A DNA stretch of 32,100 nucleotides from Actinomycetes bacterium (GTDB lineage Bacteria; Actinomycetota; Acidimicrobiia; Acidimicrobiales; RAAP-2), in NCBI GenBank assembly GCA_021784205.1, contig JAJXTB010000016.1:1-32100 (forward strand), given 5' to 3'. The position numbers and the translations under genes were made by a program. The notes beneath the pieces were generated by a model. It had not been told where the DNA came from. It saw only the letters and a program-made list of their open reading frames with translations, and did not search any database. The first letter of the stretch is position 1; the number at the start of each line of letters is the position of its first letter. Positions 10,877 through 18,271 of the stretch are shown in pieces.

Positions 10877-11893
10877 ATGATGAGACGAGTCGACCTTCGC
10901 AGCGACACCGTGACCCAACCCACTCCGGCAATGCGCGAGGCGATGGCCCGCGCCGAGGTGGGCGACGACGGCTCGGGTGAGGACCCGACTGTCAACGCTC
11001 TCGAATCTCGCTATGCGGCGCTGGTGGGTAAGGAGGCGGCGCTCTTCGTGCCGTCGGGCGTCATGGCCAATCAGATTGCCCTGCGTATCCTCACACGACC
11101 CGGCGACGTCGTCGTCGCCGGGCGCAACCAGCACCTGGTCGAATTCGAGTTCGGCGCGGCGGCGCGCAACTCGGGCGTGCAGTTCACCACGGTGGGCGAC
11201 GAGCGTGGCGTGCTTGACGCCGACGAGGTCGCCGCGGTCCTCGGTGCTGAGGCCTACCACCGGCCCCACGTTGCGATGGTGAGCATCGAGAACACGCACA
11301 TGCCCTCGGGGGGAACGCCGTGGGAGAGGGCGAGTTTGGCCGCACTCGCGGACGTGCTCGCGGGAACCTCACTGCACATGGACGGCGCGCGGCTCTTCAA
11401 CGCGGTGATCGCTACAGGGATCTCAGCGGCCGACTACGCCGCGCCGGCCACCACGGTGATGTCGTGCCTGTCCAAGGGACTCTGCGCGCCGGTGGGGTCT
11501 CTCCTCGCCGGGCCGGCCGATCTCATGGCGACCGCAAGAATCGAGCGCAAGCGCCTTGGCGGCGCGATGCGCCAGGCGGGTGTGATCGCGGCGGCCGGAC
11601 TCGTGGCCCTCGACACGATGATCGAGCGCCTGGCCGACGACCACCGTCGCGCCGGAGTCATCGCCGCGGTGGTCGCCGCAGCCTGGCCCGAGTCGGGCTA
11701 CGACCCCGCCTCGTGTCGCACCAACATCGTGGCCTTCACCCACGAGCGCGCCGGCGAGATCGTCGGTGCCTTCGCCGAGCGCGGCGTGCTCGCTGACACG
11801 CTCGCCGCCAACCTCGTTCGTCTGGTGACCCACCACGACGTGACCGATGAGGACGTTGACTACGTGAACGACGTGATCGCGACGATCGCCTGA
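10877..11893 (+). CDS. Low-specificity threonine aldolase family PLP enzyme
   Basis: This encodes 338 residues of the beta-eliminating lyase family. Diagnostic segments are [19 protein letters not shown] at the N-terminus, [15 protein letters not shown], and the PLP-binding lysine K200 in [12 protein letters not shown]. The enzyme cleaves L-threonine or L-allo-threonine to glycine and acetaldehyde, and some relatives act on other beta-hydroxy amino acids. The start could be the ATG at 10877 or the one at 10880; the first fits a leaderless start six bases after TAACCT. A 17-bp inverted repeat, CGTCTCAT-G-ATGAGACG (10871-10887), covers the start codon. Confidence 0.9.
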   Translation: MMRRVDLRSDTVTQPTPAMREAMARAEVGDDGSGEDPTVNALESRYAALVGKEAALFVPSGVMANQIALRILTRPGDVVVAGRNQHLVEFEFGAAARNSGVQFTTVGDERGVLDADEVAAVLGAEAYHRPHVAMVSIENTHMPSGGTPWERASLAALADVLAGTSLHMDGARLFNAVIATGISAADYAAPATTVMSCLSKGLCAPVGSLLAGPADLMATARIERKRLGGAMRQAGVIAAAGLVALDTMIERLADDHRRAGVIAAVVAAAWPESGYDPASCRTNIVAFTHERAGEIVGAFAERGVLADTLAANLVRLVTHHDVTDEDVDYVNDVIATIA

Positions 11894-11922
11894 TCCTCAC
11901 CGTCGTCGCTGGTCGCCGACGG

Positions 11923-11939
11923 TGTCCGGACAGTAGGCT
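11923..11939 (+). promoter_or_regulatory. Possible promoter with palindrome before the MgtE-N protein gene
   Basis: A perfect 10-bp palindrome TGTCCGGACA (11923-11932) is followed one base later by TAGGCT (11934-11939), a plausible -10 box. Transcription would begin near 11946, just ahead of the GAGG ribosome site. The palindrome is placed like a repressor or activator site, but short palindromes occur by chance in GC-rich DNA. Confidence 0.3.
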
Positions 11940-11959
11940 TGGGAGGTCTCGAGGTTCGT

Positions 11960-13219
11960 ATGGCCGACATTTTTCACCTCTCAACGTTCCTGCACCGGCC
12001 CATCTTTGATCAGGCCGGTGACCGGATTGGACGCGTCCAGGACCTGGTCGCGCGACTCGGCGACGACGCGCACCCGCCGATCGTGGGCGCGGTGATCCGC
12101 ATCGAGGGTCGGGACCTCTTCATCCCAATCAAGAAGATCGGCGGCCTGGCCGAAGGGCGAGTCACCTTCCAGGGCCGGCGGGTGGATCTGCGCCGCTTCG
12201 AGCGCCGTCCGGGCGAACTGCTGCTCGCCGAGGACCTGCTCGCTCGTCATCTAATCAATCTGGTGCGCGGGCGACTCATCATTGCCAACGAAATCGAGCT
12301 GGCCGAGGTTAACGGACGCTGGGAGGTCATCGGCGTCGACTCGGGCCGCCGCCCGCTCCTGCGTCGGATCTTCGGTCCCGGCATCGCGAGCCACGTCAAG
12401 TCCGAGACACTGGTGGACTTCGCCTCGATCGAGCCCTTCGTCAGTCACGTTCCGACCGCGCGTCTGCGCATCCCCTATCGCAAGCTCGCCAAGCTCCACC
12501 CCGCCCAGATCGCCGATCTCGTCGAACAGGCGAGTCACGAGGAGGGCGAGGAGATCATCGAGGCCGTGGGACTGGATCGAGAGCTCGAGGCCGACGTCTT
12601 CGAAGAGCTCGACACGACTCACCAGCTCGAGTTCCTCGAGGGTCGCAGTGACGTGGACGCGGCGCGCCTGCTCGCACGAATGGAGCCCGACAACGCCGCC
12701 GATCTGATCAGCGAGATCGACCAGGAGCGCCGCATGCCGATTCTGGAAAAGCTTCCCGAGAGCCAACGCACTCGGGTTCGCAACCTGCTGTCCTATAACG
12801 CCGACACGGCGGGCGGGCTGATGAACCTCGACTACGTCTCGGTGGCCGAGGACGCCACCGTCGGCGAGGCCATTGAGGCGATCCGGCGCTCGAGCGCGCC
12901 GACGGAGTCGTTGCACACGGTCTTTGTCCTTGACTGGATGGGACATCCTCTCGGGGCCTGTCCGATCGCGACTCTGGTGCGCACGCGAGAGTCCGAACTG
13001 GCCATCAACGTCGCGCGCACGCACCTCACCCACGTGCACCCCCAGTGGGACCTGCATCGCGTGGCGCGCAAGATGAGCGATTTCAATCTCACCGTCCTGC
13101 CGGTCCTCGACGAAGAGCACGGACAGATGATCGGTGTCGTCACGGTCGACGACCTGCTCGAAGTGATGCTGCCCCAGGGCTGGCGTCGCGAGTTCGGCAT
13201 GAGCGCGGTGGAGGAGTAG
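11960..13219 (+). CDS. Soluble PRC-barrel / MgtE N-domain / CBS-pair protein
   Basis: This encodes 419 residues without membrane segments. Residues 1-165 look like two PRC-barrel repeats (FHLSTFLHRPIFDQAGDRIG; LLARHLINLVRGRLI). Residues 175-280 match the MgtE N-terminal helical domain (LAKLHPAQIADLVEQ, LLARMEPDNAADLISEI), and residues 285-410 form a CBS pair (ADTAGGLMNLDYVSVAEDATVGEAI, FNLTVLPVLDEEHGQMIGVVTVDDLLEVM). In MgtE these two cytosolic domains bind Mg2+ and gate the channel; the channel itself is missing here. It most likely acts as a Mg2+- or nucleotide-responsive partner of the Nramp-type transporter encoded next. The start at 11960 is preferred over 11939 because of the GAGG site before it. 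Confidence 0.85.
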   Translation: MADIFHLSTFLHRPIFDQAGDRIGRVQDLVARLGDDAHPPIVGAVIRIEGRDLFIPIKKIGGLAEGRVTFQGRRVDLRRFERRPGELLLAEDLLARHLINLVRGRLIIANEIELAEVNGRWEVIGVDSGRRPLLRRIFGPGIASHVKSETLVDFASIEPFVSHVPTARLRIPYRKLAKLHPAQIADLVEQASHEEGEEIIEAVGLDRELEADVFEELDTTHQLEFLEGRSDVDAARLLARMEPDNAADLISEIDQERRMPILEKLPESQRTRVRNLLSYNADTAGGLMNLDYVSVAEDATVGEAIEAIRRSSAPTESLHTVFVLDWMGHPLGACPIATLVRTRESELAINVARTHLTHVHPQWDLHRVARKMSDFNLTVLPVLDEEHGQMIGVVTVDDLLEVMLPQGWRREFGMSAVEE

Positions 13220-13226
13220 TGCGCTG

Positions 13227-13374
13227 CGCGGGTCACGTTCTAAGGGGGTCTGTCTGAAACCCCCGAGTACCGGCTTGCCGGTTCCTTCCCTCACGCACCC
13301 GCGACACGGACTTCAGGGCGACTAGCGCCTCCTGATCGTCGTGGCTGCGTGTCACGACGATCCGAAAGGAGGTG
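13227..13374 (+). promoter_or_regulatory. Structured leader RNA, candidate riboswitch, before the Nramp-type gene
   Basis: The 159-bp gap holds a coherent set of helices. CGCGGGT (13227-13233) pairs with ACCCGCG (13297-13303), enclosing GGGGGT/ACCCCC (13244-13249 with 13259-13264) and ACCGGC/GCCGGT (13269-13274 with 13277-13282): a three-stem junction. Downstream, CGCCTCCT then GATCGTCGTG (13326-13343) pair with CACGACGATC (13353-13362) and, after a CGAA bulge, with AGGAGGTG (13367-13374), which is the Shine-Dalgarno of the next gene. GGGCG (13316-13320) can instead pair with CGCCT (13326-13330), freeing the Shine-Dalgarno. The hairpin loop TGCGTG (13346-13351) could also pair with CACGCA (13292-13297). 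All pairings were found by eye. The ligand is unknown; Mg2+ or another metal is the natural guess from the genes. Confidence 0.65.
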
Positions 13375-13378
13375 GGCG

Positions 13379-14959
13379 GTGTCCCGCGAACGTGTTTCCG
13401 ATAATCAGATCAGCGGCGCCTTCGGGACCATCGCCGAGCACGACTCGGGCGCGCGCCGTGGCGTGCGCGCGCGCCTACTGACGCTTCTCGCCATCATCGG
13501 ACCGGGTCTCATCGTGATGGTCGGGGACAACGACGCCGGTGGCGTCTCGACGTACGTCCAGGCTGGTCAGAACTTCGGGTATTCGTTGTTGTGGACGTTG
13601 CCACTCCTGATCCCAGTTCTGATTATCAATCAGGAAATGGTCGCGCGACTAGGAGCGGTCACCGGCGTCGGACACGGCCGGCTGATTCGCGAGCGCTTTG
13701 GTCGGCGCTGGGGCAACGTCTCGATCGGTTCGATCCTCCTACTCAACTTTCTCATCATCATCACCGAATTCATCGGCATATCACTGTCGATGCGTTACTT
13801 CGGCGTGTCGCCGTACCTCTCGGTGCCGGTCGCGGTCTTCGTGCTCTTCGCCGTGACGGCCACCGGGTCCTTCCAACGCTGGGAGCGGTTCATGATGCTC
13901 TTTGTTGCCGTCAATTTTCTCGTCATTCCTCTCGTGGTCCTCGCGCACCCTCGTCTGCACGCCGTCGTCAGCCACGCCGTTTCGCCCAGCGTGCGTGGCG
14001 GTGTCACGTCGTCATCGGTGTTGCTCATCATCTCGATCATCGGGACAACCGTCGCGCCCTGGCAGCTCTACTTTCAGCAGTCCAACATCGTCGACAAGAG
14101 AATTACCCCGCGATGGCTGAACTACGAGCGGATCGACACGGTGCTTGGCAGCTTCATCGTCGTCATCGGCGCGGGTGCCCTCGTCGCCGCGGCCGCCGCA
14201 GGACTCTCCGGGCATGGCGGAACGAACAGTTACATCAACGCACTGGAGGTGGCTCACGGGCTTCGCCGCTACGTCGGGCACGGTTCGGGTGCACTGTTCG
14301 CGATCTTGCTGCTCAACGCGTCAGTCATCGGTGCCGCCGCGGTGACCCTCGCGAGCTCCTACGCCCTCTCGGACCTCTCAGGGGCGCGCCAGTCGCTCAA
14401 CTCGCGTCTGGTTGAAGCGAAGGGCTTTTACAGCGTCTTCGCGGGCCTGCTGGTCGTGGCCGGGGCCGTCACCCTGATTCCCGGCGCGCCCCTCGGACTG
14501 ATTACTCTCGCGGTGCAGGCCATGTGCGGATTGATGTTGCCAAGCACCACGATCTTCGTGCTGTTGCTGTGCAACGATCGCGAGGTCCTGGGTCCCTGGG
14601 TCAACGGGCGACTTCTCAACGCGGCCGCGAGCGTCGTTGTGACCGTGCTCGTCGTGCTGTCGATCACCATGATGGTGTCCACACTCTTCTCATCGGTGAA
14701 CGTCATTGGCATGTTGAAGGTCCTCTCGATTGCCGCGGTCGTGGGACTCGTGATTGGCTTGCCGCTGGCCTGGCGTCGACGCGGTCCTGAACCCGTTTAC
14801 GGCGTCGACCGGCGCGACTGGCGTACACCACGGCTCACGTTGCTCGCGCCGCCACCGGCGACGCGTTCGCGGCGGGTGCTCTTTGGCGCGGTGGGCACCT
14901 ACCTGGCTGTTGCGGGTGTGCTGCTGGCCGTGCGAATCATCCAACTCGCGTCCTCCTAA
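13379..14959 (+). CDS. Nramp-family divalent metal transporter with altered metal site
   Basis: This encodes 526 residues with about eleven hydrophobic segments in the Nramp/SLC11 pattern. Helix 1 carries GDNDAGGVSTYVQAGQNFGY (D50 onward) where classical Nramp proteins have DPGN, and helix 6 carries TTVAPWQLYF (A226, P227, W228) where they have a methionine followed by PH. The methionine that selects Mn2+ and Fe2+ is thus replaced, so Mg2+ or another hard cation is more likely; Mg2+-transporting relatives of this family are known. The GTG start at 13379 is chosen because AAAGGAGG lies six bases upstream; an in-frame GTG at 13349 sits inside the leader hairpin. The preceding MgtE-N/CBS protein and the structured leader suggest control by cellular metal level. 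Confidence 0.85.
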   Translation: MSRERVSDNQISGAFGTIAEHDSGARRGVRARLLTLLAIIGPGLIVMVGDNDAGGVSTYVQAGQNFGYSLLWTLPLLIPVLIINQEMVARLGAVTGVGHGRLIRERFGRRWGNVSIGSILLLNFLIIITEFIGISLSMRYFGVSPYLSVPVAVFVLFAVTATGSFQRWERFMMLFVAVNFLVIPLVVLAHPRLHAVVSHAVSPSVRGGVTSSSVLLIISIIGTTVAPWQLYFQQSNIVDKRITPRWLNYERIDTVLGSFIVVIGAGALVAAAAAGLSGHGGTNSYINALEVAHGLRRYVGHGSGALFAILLLNASVIGAAAVTLASSYALSDLSGARQSLNSRLVEAKGFYSVFAGLLVVAGAVTLIPGAPLGLITLAVQAMCGLMLPSTTIFVLLLCNDREVLGPWVNGRLLNAAASVVVTVLVVLSITMMVSTLFSSVNVIGMLKVLSIAAVVGLVIGLPLAWRRRGPEPVYGVDRRDWRTPRLTLLAPPPATRSRRVLFGAVGTYLAVAGVLLAVRIIQLASS

Positions 14960-14968
14960 TCTCGTGGG

Positions 14969-15784
14969 GTGACTGATACCCCCACCCTCGTCTGTGTGCA
15001 CGCCCACCCTGACGACGAGGCCCTCTTCACCGGAGGGGCCACGTCGCGCTACGCGGCGCTCGGCTATCGCGTGGTGCTCGTGACCTGCACCAACGGCCAG
15101 TACGGGATCGACCCGGCCGGACGCGCCGGCGACGACCCCACCCATGACACGCCGGCCACGCGCGCGACCCGCGCGAGCGAGCTGCAGGTGGCGGCTCGCT
15201 TGGTGGGTTACGAGCGCCTGGTGAACCTGGGATTCGACGACTCGGGCATGGCCGGATGGCCCCAGAACCACGCGCCCAACGCCTTTACCAACTGCGACGT
15301 CGAGGCGAGCGCGGCGGTGCTCGCGAGTCTCTTCGACGAGGTGGGGGCCAGTGTTGTTCTCACCTACGACGAGAACGGCTTCTACGGACATCCTGACCAC
15401 GTGATGGCTAATCGCGTCGCGCGCCGTGCGGTGGACCTCGCCGCGTCGCCCGAGCGTCTGTACTACACGATCGTGCCCCAGAGTGTGCTCACCGACTTCG
15501 TGCCCGACGCCCACGAGCTCGAGATCTTCCTGCCGGCGTGGGTCCTCGAGGCGGGCATCGGCGTGGCCGACGATCTGGTGGCCACAACACTCGACGTGAC
15601 CGACTTCGTTGACGTGAAGCAGGCGGCCATCGCCGCGCACGCGAGCCAGATCGACAACGCGGACCTCGTCTCGATGGACCGGTCGCTCTTTCTCACGCTC
15701 TTTGGCACCGAGTACTATCAGCGCGCCTGGTCGAGACAAGTGGCGAGCGGCGACGAGAGCGACCTGTTCGGAGGGTTGTCATGA
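14969..15784 (+). CDS. PIG-L/LmbE-family deacetylase, first of a tandem pair
   Basis: This encodes 271 residues. The family signature is VCVHAHPDDE (zinc ligands H13 and D16) with a third ligand in FYGHPDH (H144 region), and VTCTNGQYG after the second strand. PIG-L enzymes are zinc-dependent N-deacetylases of amino sugars; in Actinobacteria they include MshB and Mca of mycothiol synthesis and recycling. The sequence alone does not distinguish these. The start is a GTG nine bases after the Nramp-type stop codon, so the gene probably shares that transcript. The stop overlaps the second deacetylase gene by four bases (ATGA). Confidence 0.85.
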   Translation: MTDTPTLVCVHAHPDDEALFTGGATSRYAALGYRVVLVTCTNGQYGIDPAGRAGDDPTHDTPATRATRASELQVAARLVGYERLVNLGFDDSGMAGWPQNHAPNAFTNCDVEASAAVLASLFDEVGASVVLTYDENGFYGHPDHVMANRVARRAVDLAASPERLYYTIVPQSVLTDFVPDAHELEIFLPAWVLEAGIGVADDLVATTLDVTDFVDVKQAAIAAHASQIDNADLVSMDRSLFLTLFGTEYYQRAWSRQVASGDESDLFGGLS

Positions 15785-16635
15785 CACTCACCTTCATGGC
15801 GGTGCACGCGCACCCCGACGACGAGGCGAGCTCGACTGGGGGCCTCTTGCGGGTCCTCGCAGACCAGGGTGTGCGCACCGTGCTCGTGACCTGCACCAAC
15901 GGCGAGTACGGCGACGCCCCGGGCGGCGTGAAGCCCGGCGACGACGGACACGACGCCGACGAGGTCGCCGCACTGCGCGAGGGCGAGCTCGACGCGGCCG
16001 TCGCCATCCTCGGGGTCTCGCGCCTCGTGCGCCTGGGATATCGCGACTCGGGGATGATGGGCTGGCCCCAGAACGACGACCCGCGCTCCTTTTGGTCGAG
16101 CGACGTCGCCGAGGCCGCCGCGCGGCTCGCCGCGGTAATGGCCGAGGAGCGCCCCCAGGTTGTCGTCACCTACAACGAGGTCGGCTTCTACGGCCACCCC
16201 GATCACATCCAGGCCCACCGGATCACGCTCGCGGCCATTGCCTCGCTCGACTACGAGCCCACTCTCTATTTCAACGCCATCCCATCGAGCGTGATGAAGA
16301 TCTACGAGGCCCGCTGGGCTGAGGAGGAGAAGCGCCGCCGCGCCGAGGACGAGGCCAAGGGGATCGTGCGCGAGCCCGACCCGGCCGACGAGGCCGAAGG
16401 GATTGACATGGCGACTCCGGACGAGGAGATCGCGGTCACCGTGGACGTCTCGAGCGCGGCCGACGCCAAGTTTGACGCGCTCGCCGCGCACCACTCTCAG
16501 ATCGGCGACTCGTTCTGGATCCGCCAGGGCCGCGAGGAATTCCGGCGCACGAGTGGGCGTGAGTGGTTCGTGCGCGCGCGCAACCCGCTGGGACTGAGCG
16601 GCGCCGCGCAGGACATCTTCGTGGGCTATCGCTGA
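15781..16635 (+). CDS. PIG-L/LmbE-family deacetylase, second of a tandem pair
   Basis: This encodes 284 residues, a paralogue of the preceding protein: it shares HAHPDDE (H11, D14), VTCTNGEYG, DSGMMGWPQND and FYGHPDH (H142 region). It differs by a charged insert around residues 178-205 (EEEKRRRAEDEAKG) and a longer C-terminus with HHSQIGDSFWI, a feature reminiscent of mycothiol conjugate amidase Mca. If so, it would cleave mycothiol conjugates in detoxification while the first copy may act on another amino sugar; this division is inferred. Translation is coupled to the first copy through the ATGA overlap. Confidence 0.85.
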   Translation: MTLTFMAVHAHPDDEASSTGGLLRVLADQGVRTVLVTCTNGEYGDAPGGVKPGDDGHDADEVAALREGELDAAVAILGVSRLVRLGYRDSGMMGWPQNDDPRSFWSSDVAEAAARLAAVMAEERPQVVVTYNEVGFYGHPDHIQAHRITLAAIASLDYEPTLYFNAIPSSVMKIYEARWAEEEKRRRAEDEAKGIVREPDPADEAEGIDMATPDEEIAVTVDVSSAADAKFDALAAHHSQIGDSFWIRQGREEFRRTSGREWFVRARNPLGLSGAAQDIFVGYR

Positions 16636-16670
16636 GACCCCGGCCGAGGCACCCACGGTAGATTTGGCCG

Positions 16671-17426
16671 GTGGAGAACACGCTGCTCGAACTGCGCGGG
16701 GTCACCAAGCGTTTCGGCGAGGCCACCGCGCTGGCTGAGACATCGCTCTCGATCCACGAGGGGTCCTTCGTCGCCATCGTGGGACCCTCGGGATGCGGCA
16801 AGTCGACGCTCTTCAACGTGATCGCGGGACTGCTCGCCCCCGACGGGGGAGAGGTCCGCCTCCAGGGTGAGCCGGTGACTGGGGCGACCGGACACGTGGG
16901 CTACATGCTCCAAAAGGACCTCCTGGTGCCCTGGCGCACGGTGGAAGACAACATCACGATGGCCGCGCGCCTGACGCGGCGCGTGAACAACGCCGATCGC
17001 GCCGAGGCCCGCCGGGTGGCCACCGAATACGGACTCGGCGACTTCTTGCGCCACTACCCGCGCGCCCTCTCGGGCGGGATGCGCCAGCGCGTCGCCTTCA
17101 TGCGCACCCTCGTCACCCACCAGCCGCTGCTGCTGCTCGACGAGCCCTTCGGGGCACTCGACGCCCAGACCCGCCTCGACATGCAGCAGTGGCTCCTGCA
17201 GGTCTGGCGTGACACCGGTCGCACGGTTCTATTCATCACCCACGACGTGGACGAGTCGCTGTTTCTCTCGGACCGCGTCCTGGTGATGTCGCCGCGACCC
17301 GGCCGCGTGGTGGCCGACATCACGAATCCTCTGGCGCGCCCGCGCGAGATGGAGACCCTGACCGATCCGGCGTTCATCGAATTGAAGAGCCGAATCATGC
17401 ACCTGCTTCACGGTGGTGCGTCGTGA
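16671..17426 (+). CDS. NitT/TauT-type ABC transporter ATP-binding protein
   Basis: This encodes 251 residues with all ABC motifs: Walker A GPSGCGKST (38-46), Q-loop MLQKDLLVPW, signature LSGGMRQR, Walker B LLLLDEPFGALD and the switch histidine in FITHDVDE. The MLQKDLLVPWRTV segment and the C-terminal region are typical of the nitrate/taurine/thiamine-precursor class of importers. The start is GTG at 16671. It is the first gene of a five-gene operon; its stop overlaps the permease start by four bases. Confidence 0.92.
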   Translation: MENTLLELRGVTKRFGEATALAETSLSIHEGSFVAIVGPSGCGKSTLFNVIAGLLAPDGGEVRLQGEPVTGATGHVGYMLQKDLLVPWRTVEDNITMAARLTRRVNNADRAEARRVATEYGLGDFLRHYPRALSGGMRQRVAFMRTLVTHQPLLLLDEPFGALDAQTRLDMQQWLLQVWRDTGRTVLFITHDVDESLFLSDRVLVMSPRPGRVVADITNPLARPREMETLTDPAFIELKSRIMHLLHGGAS

Positions 17427-18271
17427 CCCGAAAGTTACTTCGCAACATCGGCGTGCCGGTGCTGTCGCTCCTTCTTCTGCTCGCTCTGTGGCAGGCGATC
17501 GTGGTGGGATTCAACGTCGCGCCCTACGTCGCGCCGCGGCCCTGGCAGGCGATCCTGTCGGTCACTCAAAACTGGTCCACGATCTGGCCACTGGCGCTGG
17601 GCACGATCCGCGAGACCGTCTACGGCTTTCTGATCGGCGCGTTCCTCGGGGTGTTCCTCGGGGTTGTGATGGCCAAGATCCCGGTGTTGCAGCGCTCGGT
17701 CTATCCCGTGCTGGTGCTCTCCCAGGCGGTGCCGATCATCGCGCTGGCCTCACCACTCGTGTTGATCCTGGGCTTTTCGATCATGCCCAAGATCGTCATC
17801 GTCGCTTGGATCGTCTTCTTCCCTGTGACGGTGAACGTGGTCGACGGGCTGAGCCACGTGGACCCGGACCTGATCAACCTGGCGCGCGTCTACGGCGCGC
17901 CGCGCTGGCGCACATTCGTGCACATCGAGATGCCGGCCACCACGACGCCGCTTTTCTCCGGACTCAAGATCGGGGCGACCTACGCCGTGACCGGCGCCGT
18001 GATCGGCGAGCTGGCCGCCTCCGAAGGCTCTTCGCTCGCCCTGTACCAGGAGCACGCCAACTCGAATCTGAACGCGGCGGCGGTCTACGGCACGACCATG
18101 GTCATGACCGCGATCGGCATCTCGTGGTTCCTCCTGGTGGTCGCCACCGAGGTCGCGGCCACGCCCTGGCAGCGGCGCAGCGTCGCGCGCCGCTACCCGT
18201 GGCGCCGTGCCCGTTTTGAGACCGACGGCGCCGCTAGCATCGTCTCCAGCCTTTCGAAAGGGGAATCGTGA
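17423..18271 (+). CDS. NitT/TauT-type ABC transporter permease
   Basis: This encodes 282 residues of a BPD_transp_1 permease with six predicted membrane helices. The cytoplasmic EAA-type loop is seen as DPDLINLARVYGAPRWRTFVHIEMPATTTPLFSGLKIG, which docks on the ATPase. The start is GTG, overlapping the ATPase stop (GTGA). The gene overlaps the substrate-binding protein gene by four bases in the same way. The C-terminal tail of about 35 residues after the last helix is basic and longer than usual. Confidence 0.92.
   Translation: MTRKLLRNIGVPVLSLLLLLALWQAIVVGFNVAPYVAPRPWQAILSVTQNWSTIWPLALGTIRETVYGFLIGAFLGVFLGVVMAKIPVLQRSVYPVLVLSQAVPIIALASPLVLILGFSIMPKIVIVAWIVFFPVTVNVVDGLSHVDPDLINLARVYGAPRWRTFVHIEMPATTTPLFSGLKIGATYAVTGAVIGELAASEGSSLALYQEHANSNLNAAAVYGTTMVMTAIGISWFLLVVATEVAATPWQRRSVARRYPWRRARFETDGAASIVSSLSKGES

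Noticed and set aside
13220..13378. Known M-box or yybP-ykoY riboswitch
   Set aside because: I could not find the conserved core sequences of either class by eye, so I left the leader unassigned; a covariance search would decide.
14690..15739. Minus-strand open frame of 349 codons opposite the Nramp-type and first PIG-L genes
   Set aside because: It crosses two well-supported genes on the other strand and has no domain features.
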